64,000 nucleotides of DNA from Mycobacterium branderi (GTDB taxonomy: Bacteria > Actinomycetota > Actinomycetes > Mycobacteriales > Mycobacteriaceae): assembly GCF_010728725.1 (NCBI RefSeq), contig NZ_AP022606.1:3596001-3660000 (forward strand). The letters are read 5' to 3'. Shown here in pieces: positions 16,395 through 24,821 of this stretch. Both the position numbers and the translations under genes were made by a program. The notes beneath the pieces were generated by a model. That model saw only the letters and a list, made by a program, of their open reading frames with translations. It was not told where the DNA came from and did not search any database. Positions within the stretch are counted from its first letter, which is position 1; each line of letters begins with the position of its first letter.

Positions 16395-17366
16395 TCAGCG
16401 ACGCAGCAGCTTCTCGCGGACCGTGTCGGTGACAAAGCGCCCCATCGAGACCGGCCGGAACGCGCGGGCGGCGTCGGTAAGCGCGTCGCGGGAATCCGCG
16501 GGCAGCTCGATGTCGGCGGCGGCGACGTTGAACTCGAGCTGCTCGACGCTGGACGCCCCGGGAATGGCGACCACGCCCGGCAAGCTGACCAGCCACGCCA
16601 GCGCCACTTGTGCCGGCTTGGCGTTCACATCGGCGGCGACGGCGCGCAGCGTCTGCAGCAGCGGCTCGATGCGACGAAGGTTCTCGGTGCCGAAGAACGG
16701 GTTGATGGCCCGGACGCCGCCGGGACGGTTGTCGACGCCGTACTTGCCGCCCAGAAGTCCTTGCGCCAGTGGGCTGTACGCGATCACGATGCGCTTCTCG
16801 CGCTCCGCGAACGGCACCAGGTTGTCCAGCGCGCGGGGGTACGCGAGCGAGAAATGCACCTGGTTGCTGATCACCGGCCGGCCGAGCGCGGCGTCGGCCT
16901 TCTGCCATCGCGCAAGCGAGTAGTTCGACACGCCGGCCGCGCCGATCGCGCCGCTGTCGAGCAGACCGCGCATCCCGGGCATGATCACCGAATCGGGGAC
17001 TACCGGGTTGGGTTGGTGAACCTGGTAGAGCGGGATGCGGTCGAGCTGCAGCCGGCGCGCGCTGGCACGCTCGCGCTGCTTGACCACCGGGGGTAGCGGC
17101 GCAACCGGCATGATCTTGCTGGCAACCGCAACCTCGGCACGCTTGTCGCCGAGCGCTTCGCCGAGAATCCGTTCGCTCTTGCCGAACCCGTACACCTCGG
17201 CGGTATCAAACAGCGTGACTCCCAACGCAAGAGCACGCTGCACGATCTCGCGCGCCGCACCCGTGGCGTACTGGTCCCCGTAGCCCCACTCCCGCGAGCC
17301 GAACTGCCAGGTGCCCAGCCCGATCCGGCTGACTTTTCCGATTCCCTCGACGTCCAGATATTTCAT
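16395..17366 (-). CDS. Aldo/keto reductase (Rv2298-like)
   Basis: 323 residues from the ATG at 17366, the same length as Rv2298 as recalled. RIGLGTWQFG opens the barrel, DTAEVYGFGKSE carries Asp and catalytic Tyr, VASKI the Lys, and QVHQPNP the His. This makes it an NADPH-dependent aldo-keto reductase acting on aldehydes or ketones in the cytoplasm. It is divergent from the SDR gene, with 73 bases between starts. Substrate unknown. Confidence 0.92.
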   Translation of the reverse strand: MKYLDVEGIGKVSRIGLGTWQFGSREWGYGDQYATGAAREIVQRALALGVTLFDTAEVYGFGKSERILGEALGDKRAEVAVASKIMPVAPLPPVVKQRERASARRLQLDRIPLYQVHQPNPVVPDSVIMPGMRGLLDSGAIGAAGVSNYSLARWQKADAALGRPVISNQVHFSLAYPRALDNLVPFAEREKRIVIAYSPLAQGLLGGKYGVDNRPGGVRAINPFFGTENLRRIEPLLQTLRAVAADVNAKPAQVALAWLVSLPGVVAIPGASSVEQLEFNVAAADIELPADSRDALTDAARAFRPVSMGRFVTDTVREKLLRR

Positions 17367-17439
17367 ATCGCTCACGGTACTGACACCCACGGCGATCTGT
17401 ACGCTGTGCCTGCAGCGGGCGTTACAAGAGAGGGCGAAT

Positions 17440-18219
17440 ATGTCAAGGACAGTAGTGATCGGCGCATCGAGTGGGCTGGGGCGTTGCATCGGCGTCGGTC
17501 TTGCGCAGCGGGGTGCTCAGGTCGCGCTTCTCGCCCGGCGTCGCGAGCGCATCGAAGCCGCGGCCAAGGAGGCCGGGCCGAGCGCGACCGCCATCGAATG
17601 CGACGTCACCGACGAGGCGTCGTGCCGGGCGGCGATCAACCAGGCCGCCGACGCGCTCGGCGGCATCGACCACCTGGTGTACACGCCCGCCGTTGGGCCG
17701 CTGGTCCGCATGGTCGACACCGACGCCGCCACCTGGCGGCGCGTCTTCGACACCAACGTCATCGGCGCGGCGCTGGCGACCGCGGCGGCGATGCCGCACC
17801 TGAGCGCCTCCGCCGGCAAGGCGATCTACCTCTCGTCCGACGCCGGCACCTTCGGGCCACCCTGGCCAGGGCTGGGCGCGTACGGCGTCAGCAAGGCGGC
17901 GCTGGAACGACTCGTGGAGGCTTGGCGCGCCGAACATCCCGACATCGGCTTCACCTGCCTGATCGTGGGCGAGTGCCCGGGCGGCGAAGGCGACGCGCAA
18001 ACCGGCATGAGCGTGGGCTGGGATCCCGAACTCGCCAAACAGGCTGCACCGCTGTGGTTGTCGCGCGGCTGCATGCCCGGCAAATTGATGCCGGTCGAAG
18101 ACCTCATCGAAGTGGTGCACACGATCCTGCACACCGATGCGGCCACGTCGATGCCGCTCGTGGTCGCCCGCGGCGGGCCCGCCGGCTCTCCAGCATTCGC
18201 CGATTCCGGCCAGTCGTAA
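17440..18219 (+). CDS. Short-chain dehydrogenase/reductase
   Basis: 259 residues from the ATG at 17440. GASSGLG cofactor loop near residue 8 and YGVSK with preceding Ser (LSSDAGTF) are the SDR elements. The NxAG position reads YTPAVG, a departure from the usual NNAG. First gene of a plus-strand series (SDR, SRPBCC, acyl-CoA-dehydrogenase-like, GNAT/ATP-grasp). Confidence 0.86.
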   Translation: MSRTVVIGASSGLGRCIGVGLAQRGAQVALLARRRERIEAAAKEAGPSATAIECDVTDEASCRAAINQAADALGGIDHLVYTPAVGPLVRMVDTDAATWRRVFDTNVIGAALATAAAMPHLSASAGKAIYLSSDAGTFGPPWPGLGAYGVSKAALERLVEAWRAEHPDIGFTCLIVGECPGGEGDAQTGMSVGWDPELAKQAAPLWLSRGCMPGKLMPVEDLIEVVHTILHTDAATSMPLVVARGGPAGSPAFADSGQS

Positions 18220-18243
18220 TCTCATAGCCAGACAGGAGGCCTC

Positions 18244-18678
18244 ATGATCGAGCTTCGAGTCGAACGGACAATCGCCGCATCCCGTGAACGGGTCTTCGAC
18301 TGGCTGGCTGACCCGGCCAGCCTGACCGCCGCTCCGCCGATCTTCCGGGCTTTCTGGGAGAAGGGCGCGACGGTTCCCGGCGTGGGCGCGGTGCGACGGG
18401 TGATCGGGCTGGGCACCTGGTTCCGCGAAGAGATCACGGCCTACGACCCGCCGCGCAGCTATTCCTATCTGATCCTCCGCTCGTTTCCGCCGTTCGAGCA
18501 CGAAGGCGGCACGCTGACATTCACCCCGAGCGGCGACGGCACGCACGTCGACTGGATCACCCGCTACACCCACCCGGCGTACTTCGGCGGAAGTCTGATG
18601 GAACCGGTCAGCTCCCGGCTGCTGCGCTCGAGCTTCAACGCGATCCTGGCCGGCGCCGCCAAAGCACTGGAAGGCTAG
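18244..18678 (+). CDS. SRPBCC-domain protein (polyketide cyclase-like)
   Basis: 144 residues. The opening IELRVERTIAASRERVFDWLADPASL and a final long helix (SSRLLRSSFNAILAGAAKALE) are typical of the START/SRPBCC helix-grip fold that binds hydrophobic ligands. Preceded by an AGGAGG-type site (18234-18239) and 9 bases ahead of the next gene. Ligand unknown. Confidence 0.82.
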   Translation: MIELRVERTIAASRERVFDWLADPASLTAAPPIFRAFWEKGATVPGVGAVRRVIGLGTWFREEITAYDPPRSYSYLILRSFPPFEHEGGTLTFTPSGDGTHVDWITRYTHPAYFGGSLMEPVSSRLLRSSFNAILAGAAKALEG

Positions 18679-18686
18679 CGACCCTG

Positions 18687-19867
18687 GTGACGTCGACAGC
18701 GAGTACTCAGCTCGTCGCGTTGGCCCGGGGCATGCGGGAGCTGGTGCGCGCCGAGGCCGCCGAATCGGAGCGCCAGCGCACCCTCACCGCCCCGATTGTC
18801 GAGGGGATGTGGGCCAGCGGGCTGTTATCGGCGTTCAATCCCGTCGCGGCCGGCGGCGTCGAACCGTCGTTTGCCGAGATGATCGAGACCTGGATCGAAA
18901 TGGCTTGGCAGGACGGGTCGTTCGGCTGGGTGGGCATCGCGAACCTGCCGTCGACGTTCGCCGCGGCGTGCTACCTGCCCGACGAAGGCTTCGCCGAGGT
19001 GTTCACCGCACACGACAACCGCGTCACGCTCGGCGGCCAATTCTTCCCCAACGGCCAGGGGCTCGCCGTCGACGGTGGCTACCGGCTGAGCGGATCGTGG
19101 AATTTCGGCTCGGGCATTGGGCATTCGCAGTACATTGCGGCCGGGTTCCTGCCACTCGACGACGGCGAAATGCGCTGGGTCAGCGACGGTGTCCCCGACA
19201 TGCAGGTGGCTGTCGTTGCACGCGACGACATCTCAATCGACGACGGCTGGTATGTCCAGGGGCTCAAGGGAACCGGATCCTACGACTACAGCGCCGACGA
19301 CGCGTTCGTCCGGAAAGCCGGACGTTTCCGCTGTTTCGCCGGGAGCCGTATCGCGGCTCGTCGCCGGCCACCCGCATGGGACTGATGTCGGTGACCGCCG
19401 CCGGTCATGCGTCATGGGCGCTCGGGGTCGCCAAGAGCATGCTCGACGACGTCACCGAGCTGGCGGCCACCAAATACCGGATGAGCGACATGGGGGAGTC
19501 GCTGGCCAGCCGCCCGACGTTCCAGAAAGGCCTCGCCCAGCACGTCGCGGCGTGGCGCGCCGCGCGCCTGCTGGTTCTCGACGCGTTCGGCACGGCCGAG
19601 GCCGCCGTCGCCGCCGGCGCGGAGCTGACCCCGACCTTGCGGGCCGACATGCGGGTGGCCGCCGTGCACGCGACCGACACCGCCCGAAGTTGCGCGGAGT
19701 GGGCACATTTGGCGGCCGGCACCACCGCGATCCGCGAAGGCAGCCGCTTCGAGCGGGCATTCCGCGACATGTACACCGGAACCCAGCATGCGTTCATCAG
19801 CGAAAAGGTCGCGATCGACGCTGCGCGGATCTGGCTCGGCATCATCGACGACCAGTTCGGCCTCTGA
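18687..19867 (+). pseudogene. Acyl-CoA dehydrogenase-like flavoprotein gene, frameshifted
   Basis: Two overlapping frames together give one acyl-CoA-dehydrogenase-like protein of about 393 residues. The first, from GTG 18687, runs to about residue 209 (ADDAFV) and then leaves homology. The second resumes with PESRTFPLFRREPYRG and continues to the stop at 19867. Adding one C at 19310/19311 restores the frame, so the lesion is a one-base deletion. The N-part has an acyl-CoA-dehydrogenase alpha/beta region (SGSWNFGSGIGHSQY) and the C-part the helical domain. Whether this is a true mutation or a base-calling error cannot be told from one sequence. Family members of this shape include flavin-dependent hydroxylases. 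Confidence 0.82.
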
Positions 19868-19890
19868 GCGAAGTGGGTAGACAAGGCGAC

Positions 19891-21672
19891 ATGAGCACCA
19901 TCGATCCCTCGGACGAGGCGATCACACTGAGCCTGCACGACGCGCCGCCGGCTCACCTGATGGATGCGATGGTCAAAAATGTCGAGCTCGAATTGGGTTG
20001 GGGCCGACTCATTTTCGGCCAGACCTTCCCCGATTCCGAGAGTCTGGCCGAGGCCCTGCGGCGGGAAGAACCCGGGCGGCGTGACATCTGCATCTATCCC
20101 CGCGAGCCGCACGTCGTCGTCGCCCGATCGCCCAGCGAGTTCTTCATCGACCCCAGCCACACCTATCGGCTGCGCTTCAGAGACTCGCCCCAGGAAGCTG
20201 CCCCGCCGCCCGGCGTGACAGTGCGCACGCTGAACGAGCGGGCCGACGCCGACGCGATGAACCGCGTCTACGTGCGCTGCGGAATGGTGCCGGCACCGGT
20301 CGACGTGACCTGGAACAACCACCTGCACGCCGAGGCCGTGACATACCTGGTCGCGATCCGCGACGACGACGGCGCCGTGGTGGGCACCGCCACCGGCGTC
20401 GACCACGAGCTGCTGTTCTCCGATCCGGAGCGAGGGTCGAGCATGTGGACCCTGGCCGTCGACCCGGCCGCGGCACTTCCCGGGATCGGCGAAGCCCTGA
20501 CCCGGGTGATGGCCGAGCACTTCCGCCGCAAGGGCCGCGCCTACCTGGACCTGTCGGTCGCCCACGACAACGACGCCGCCATCGCGCTCTACGAGAAGCT
20601 GGGTTTTCGCCGCATCCCGGTGATGGCGATCAAGCGCAAGAACGCGATCAACGAGCCGCTGTTCACCCCGCGCCCGGAAACGATCGACGACCTCAACCCC
20701 TATGCGCGCATCGTCGCCGACGAAGCGCTGCGCCGCGGAATCCGGGTGGAGGTCCTCGACGCGGAGACCGGCGAGATGCGGCTGAGCCACGGCGGCCGCA
20801 GCGTGATCACCCGAGAATCGCTGTCGGAGTACACCTCGGCCATCGCCATGAGCCGCTGCGACGACAAGCGCCTGACTCGCCGGCTGGTCAAAGAGGCCGG
20901 CATCACCGTGCCGCAAGCCCGCCTGGCCAGCTTCGACGAGGACGACTACGCGTTTTTGGCCGAGGTCGGCGAGGTCGTCGTCAAACCGACGCGCGGCGAG
21001 CAGGGCAAGGGCATCACTGTCGGCATCACCGCCCAGGACGGCCCCGACAAGCTCGCGGACGCGGTGGCCCGCGCACGGGAGCAACACCCCGAGGTGCTGA
21101 TCGAGCAGCGCGTAGCAGGTGACGACCTTCGCCTGGTGGTGATCGACGGCAAGGTGGTGGCCGCCGCGCTGCGGCTACCGCCTGAAGTCATCGGCACCGG
21201 CGACCGCACCGTGCGGGAGCTGATTGCCGCCGAGAGCCGGCGCCGCTCGGAGGCCACCGGTGGTGAATCGCGCATCCCGCTCGACGGCGTCACCGAGGCG
21301 ACGGTCGCCGAGGCCGGGTGGGCGATGGACGACGTGCTGCCAGAAGGCACCCGGCTACGGGTGCGTCGCACCGCCAACGTGCATCAAGGCGGCACGATTC
21401 GCGACGTCACCGCGCAGGTCAACCCCGAATTGTGCCGGGTCGCGGTGGCGGCGGCCGAAGCGATCGGTATCCCGGTGACCGGCATCGACCTGCTGGTACC
21501 CGACGTCACCGGCAAGGACTACGCCTTCATCGAAGCCAACGAGCGGCCGGGACTGGCCAACCACGAGCCGCAACCAACGGCCGCGGCGTTCATCGATTTC
21601 TTGTTCCCTGGTCAGCCCGCCCCGCCGACGGCGTGGACTCCTGACGAATCGCAATCCGACGGCGGCAATTAA
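19891..21672 (+). CDS. GNAT/ATP-grasp fusion, N-acetylglutaminylglutamine synthetase-like
   Basis: 593 residues. An N-terminal GNAT acetyltransferase domain (about 110-255, with SSMWTLAVDPAAALPGIGEAL and a DLSVAHDNDAAIALYEKLGF acceptor region) is joined to an ATP-grasp domain (about 290-580: DDKRLTRRLVKEAGITVPQ, VVVKPTRGEQGKGITVG, IEANERPGLANHEPQP). This order matches N-acetylglutaminylglutamine (NAGGN) synthetase, which makes a dipeptide osmolyte; the ATP-grasp half resembles cyanophycin synthetase. Its usual partners, the AsnO-type amidotransferase and an M42 peptidase, are absent from the window. It follows the frameshifted gene by 23 bases. Confidence 0.78.
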   Translation: MSTIDPSDEAITLSLHDAPPAHLMDAMVKNVELELGWGRLIFGQTFPDSESLAEALRREEPGRRDICIYPREPHVVVARSPSEFFIDPSHTYRLRFRDSPQEAAPPPGVTVRTLNERADADAMNRVYVRCGMVPAPVDVTWNNHLHAEAVTYLVAIRDDDGAVVGTATGVDHELLFSDPERGSSMWTLAVDPAAALPGIGEALTRVMAEHFRRKGRAYLDLSVAHDNDAAIALYEKLGFRRIPVMAIKRKNAINEPLFTPRPETIDDLNPYARIVADEALRRGIRVEVLDAETGEMRLSHGGRSVITRESLSEYTSAIAMSRCDDKRLTRRLVKEAGITVPQARLASFDEDDYAFLAEVGEVVVKPTRGEQGKGITVGITAQDGPDKLADAVARAREQHPEVLIEQRVAGDDLRLVVIDGKVVAAALRLPPEVIGTGDRTVRELIAAESRRRSEATGGESRIPLDGVTEATVAEAGWAMDDVLPEGTRLRVRRTANVHQGGTIRDVTAQVNPELCRVAVAAAEAIGIPVTGIDLLVPDVTGKDYAFIEANERPGLANHEPQPTAAAFIDFLFPGQPAPPTAWTPDESQSDGGN

Positions 21673-21840
21673 GGCCATTCCCGCACATAATTCAAACCCG
21701 CTGAGAGCACCTGGCAGAGCAGGAAATTCGGCAATTCGCTGGCGTTTGCCCCCACATGTCGCGGTAGGCTCGGCAACACGCAAGTTCTCGTCGGCGCAGC
21801 GGAAATCTGTTTTCGCAACGGCAGGAATGGGGGTGTGCAG

Positions 21841-22530
21841 ATGCGCTATTTGGCGACCGCGTTCGCCGTGGCGGGCATCTGCATTCTCGCCACTGGTTGC
21901 GGCGGCGGCGGAAGCCAGGGCGCCAAGTCGACGACGACCACCACCACGACGCTCATACCTCGCCCCGTCGTGGAGCGCGAGCTCGACGGGTTGCTGCTCG
22001 CCCCCGAGCAGATCAACCCCGTGATGGGGGCGACCGAATTGAAACTCACCAGGAAACACGACCAGATGTCCGACGACAGCGCCCTGATGGAACCCAGGGA
22101 ATGCCTGGCCATCGACAGCTCGGCGCAGGCCCAGGTCTATGCGGACAGCGGATTCACCGCGATCCGCGATCAGGCGTTCAACGACGGCGACAACTTCACC
22201 CATTACGCCGAGCAGGCCGTGGTGTTGTTTCCCACTGCCAAGCAGGCCGCCGCGTTCTTCAACAACTCGGCCAAACAGTGGCCGGCTTGCCACCAATACC
22301 GCCACCTTCAGTCCGGGACGGAGTGGACCGCCGGGCCGATATCCAACGCCGACGACGTCTTGAGCGTGGTTGCGACGCAACAGAATGCCCGAGCCGGTGG
22401 TTGGGCCTGCGGACGCGCGCTGGCGCTGAAAAACAACGTCATCGTCGACATCAACACCTGCAGCCCGGAACCCAAAAACTCGGCTGTCGACCTCGCTAAG
22501 CAGATCGCCGCGAAAGTGCCTCTGCGGTAA
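21841..22530 (+). CDS. Lipoprotein with PknH-like sensor domain
   Basis: 229 residues from the ATG at 21841. The lipobox ILATGC places the lipidated Cys at residue 20, after a short hydrophobic signal. A Gly/Thr-rich linker leads to LLLAPEQINPVMGATELK, ending with DIAKQI-like helices; this is the PknH extracellular sensor family (PF14032 type), which has paired cysteines (PRECLAI, PACHQY, GWACGRAL, INTCSPE). Anchored on the outer face of the membrane; ligand unknown. The next gene is convergent. Confidence 0.82.
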   Translation: MRYLATAFAVAGICILATGCGGGGSQGAKSTTTTTTTLIPRPVVERELDGLLLAPEQINPVMGATELKLTRKHDQMSDDSALMEPRECLAIDSSAQAQVYADSGFTAIRDQAFNDGDNFTHYAEQAVVLFPTAKQAAAFFNNSAKQWPACHQYRHLQSGTEWTAGPISNADDVLSVVATQQNARAGGWACGRALALKNNVIVDINTCSPEPKNSAVDLAKQIAAKVPLR

Positions 22531-22535
22531 GGCCG

Positions 22536-23129
22536 TTAGGCGTGGAGCCGCTGCTTGATGGCGGCGTCTTGTTTCTTGCCGACATCGCTGACGAAATCCG
22601 GCGGCGCGGACATGCCGCTGGGGCCGTCGAATTCGAGTGTGACGAAAGCCCTGCCCTCGGTGAACAGCAACACCGTGATGCCCTTGGACTTGTCGGGCGC
22701 ATCCCCTGAGATCGTCGTGCCGCCGGCGCCGACGTCCGTCGCGACAGGCGCCCCGGTAATCGCGCCGGGCGGCGCCGACTTGGCCGCATCGAGCGCGTTC
22801 GCCGCCGCGGCGGGATCCGGCAGGATCACGATGGTGTCGCGGATGACGTGACTGCCGTCGTCGTCGGTGAACGTGATCGCCGCGCCCTGCTGGCCATTCG
22901 GGTCCCGGGTCGGCGGGCTGGCGGTGAAGGTGTCGGGTGCGTTGATGTCTTTCGGCCCGATCAGCAGCTTGGTGTAGTCGGTGGGTGATGCCGGCGCCGA
23001 GGCGTGGCTGGTTGCGGTCGGCTTGGCTGACACGGAGGTGGCGGTCGACGACTTCGAATTGTTGTGGCAGCCGGCTACCAGCGCGGCCGCCACAGCGACT
23101 CCGGTGGCCGCCATCAGTGGAATCCTCAT
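22536..23129 (-). CDS. Lipoprotein of unknown function
   Basis: 197 residues from the ATG at 23129 (MRIPLMAATGVAVAAALVAGC). The lipobox LVAGC is followed by a Ser/Thr/Ala linker and a compact domain containing TDYTKLLIGPKDINAP and VRD-like strands. Its TKLLIGPKDI resembles the LLLAPEQI opening of the neighbouring PknH-type lipoprotein, so a shared fold is possible. A second ATG upstream at 23159 is less likely because the signal would be displaced. Confidence 0.72.
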   Translation of the reverse strand: MRIPLMAATGVAVAAALVAGCHNNSKSSTATSVSAKPTATSHASAPASPTDYTKLLIGPKDINAPDTFTASPPTRDPNGQQGAAITFTDDDGSHVIRDTIVILPDPAAAANALDAAKSAPPGAITGAPVATDVGAGGTTISGDAPDKSKGITVLLFTEGRAFVTLEFDGPSGMSAPPDFVSDVGKKQDAAIKQRLHA

Positions 23130-23189
23130 TGCGTGGCTGCTCCTTTGCTGCAACGTCATCGCCGAACTATATCCGGCTGCGAGTCGGTG

Positions 23190-24782
23190 CTATTCAGTGT
23201 CGGCCGGGTCGAGAAGTCGCACCTCCTCGAGGTCCATCGCGGTCTGCAGCTCGCGCAGCACGATGTCGTCGATGCGATTTCGGTCTCGCAGCTCGGTGAC
23301 GGCCCGGCGCTTGTGTTCGAGCACACCGAGACGTACCCGTCGCACCAGGTCGTTCTGCTCGGCCGCGGCGTTCGGCGCCGAGGCGTCGGTGGTGACCAAC
23401 GCGGCGTGTTCTTCGTATTCCTTTCGCAGACGGCTCAATAGCTCCTCGCCGACACCGAGTTCGCCGGCCACCAGTGGCAGTGCCTCGAGCGCGGCTTCGG
23501 CACTGCGAGCACGGGCCAGCTGCAATTCGTCGGCGTGCGCAGCGTCTTCGGGCAGCCGGGCCCAGCGGACCACGATCGGCAGTGTGCTTCCCTGGACCAA
23601 GACGGTCACCAGGATCACGACCGACACCACGAAGATGATCAGGTTGCGGTCCGGGAACGGCTCGCCGCTGCGCGTGGTCAGCGGGACGGCCAGCGCCGCG
23701 GCAAGCGACACTGCGCCACGAAATCCCGCCCAGCTCGACACCGCGCGCTGACGCCAGTCGACGCGACGGGCGCGCTGCACCTCGCGCCGGTCCAGTGTGC
23801 GCAGCAGCATGGTGGTGATTTCGCTCCAGGCAATCCGGGTCGCGACGACGACGCCGGTGACGGCGAGCGCCAGTAACACCGCGCGGCCGAGCCCGCCGTC
23901 CAGGTTGTCGATGCCCCGCACCGCGCTCGGAAGCTGGACTCCGACGAACACCCACAGCGAGCCGTTGATCAGGAATGTCGAAATGTCCCAGAACGCGAAC
24001 GACTGCAGCCGCGACCGGGCCCGGATCACCCGTGGGCCGACATAGGTGAGCACGAGAGCGGCCACTAAGACCGCGACGACGCCGCTGCAGTGAACCGACT
24101 GGGCAAGCAGAAACGCCGCGAACGGCGTCAGCACGCTCAGAGCTCCCTCCTCCAGCGGCGCGTCGAGTCGGCGGCGCAGCATGGTCACCGCCAGGCCGAC
24201 CACGAGCCCCGCGGCGATACCACCGAGATAGGAGCCGACGAATCGGCCGACCAGAGCGGCCGGGCCGATCGCGGGACTGCCGGTCGCGACGGCAACCGTC
24301 ACCGCAAACAGCACCAGCGCGGTGCCGTCGTTGATGATGCTCTCTGCGCGCAGCACGGTGAGGGGCCGGCGCGGCAACTGCTTGGCCAGCCCGGCCACGG
24401 CGGCGGCGTCGGTCGGCGAAAGCACCGCGCCCAATACCGCGGCCGCGTGTGATTCCATGCCGAGCGCTCGCGCGGTCCACGACACCGCGACGGCCGTGGC
24501 GATCACCAGGCCGACACTGATCAGCACGATCACCCGCAGGTTCGCCCGGATCTCGCGGAAGCTGGTGTTCATGCTTTCCCAGTAGAGGATCGCGGGCAGG
24601 AACAGCAGCAGCACGATTTCGCCGTCGAGCCGAATTCCGCCGAACCGGGGGATCAGTCCGAGCAGGGCGCCCAACAGGATGAGCAAGACGGGCGGACCGA
24701 CGCGATAGCGCTTGCCCAGCACCGTCCCCACGATGACGGTGGCAAACAGCGCTACGACAACGACGAGTCCGAACACCAGCAC
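23190..24782 (-). CDS. yjcE: CPA1-family Na+/H+ antiporter (YjcE/Rv2287-like)
   Basis: 530 residues with about 12 hydrophobic segments in the first 400. GAVLSPTDAAAV (about 140-151) and AESIINDGTALVLF (about 167-180) are the ion-binding motifs of CPA1 exchangers. The C-terminal 120 residues are cytoplasmic and charged. The protein exchanges protons for Na+ or K+ across the plasma membrane. Position and orientation match Rv2287. Confidence 0.9.
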   Translation of the reverse strand: MLVFGLVVVVALFATVIVGTVLGKRYRVGPPVLLILLGALLGLIPRFGGIRLDGEIVLLLFLPAILYWESMNTSFREIRANLRVIVLISVGLVIATAVAVSWTARALGMESHAAAVLGAVLSPTDAAAVAGLAKQLPRRPLTVLRAESIINDGTALVLFAVTVAVATGSPAIGPAALVGRFVGSYLGGIAAGLVVGLAVTMLRRRLDAPLEEGALSVLTPFAAFLLAQSVHCSGVVAVLVAALVLTYVGPRVIRARSRLQSFAFWDISTFLINGSLWVFVGVQLPSAVRGIDNLDGGLGRAVLLALAVTGVVVATRIAWSEITTMLLRTLDRREVQRARRVDWRQRAVSSWAGFRGAVSLAAALAVPLTTRSGEPFPDRNLIIFVVSVVILVTVLVQGSTLPIVVRWARLPEDAAHADELQLARARSAEAALEALPLVAGELGVGEELLSRLRKEYEEHAALVTTDASAPNAAAEQNDLVRRVRLGVLEHKRRAVTELRDRNRIDDIVLRELQTAMDLEEVRLLDPADTE

Positions 24783-24821
24783 ATCTTCCTGTATGGGTTC
24801 GGTAACGCGCTGCGCGGCGGC

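Noticed and set aside
18809..19867. Separate gene for the C-terminal half of the acyl-CoA-dehydrogenase-like protein
   Set aside because: Its N-terminal part is Arg-rich nonsense; the homologous part simply continues the upstream frame after a one-base shift.
19405..21087. 560-codon minus-strand frame
   Set aside because: Antisense to the NAGGN synthetase-like gene, whose sense frame has clear GNAT and ATP-grasp motifs.
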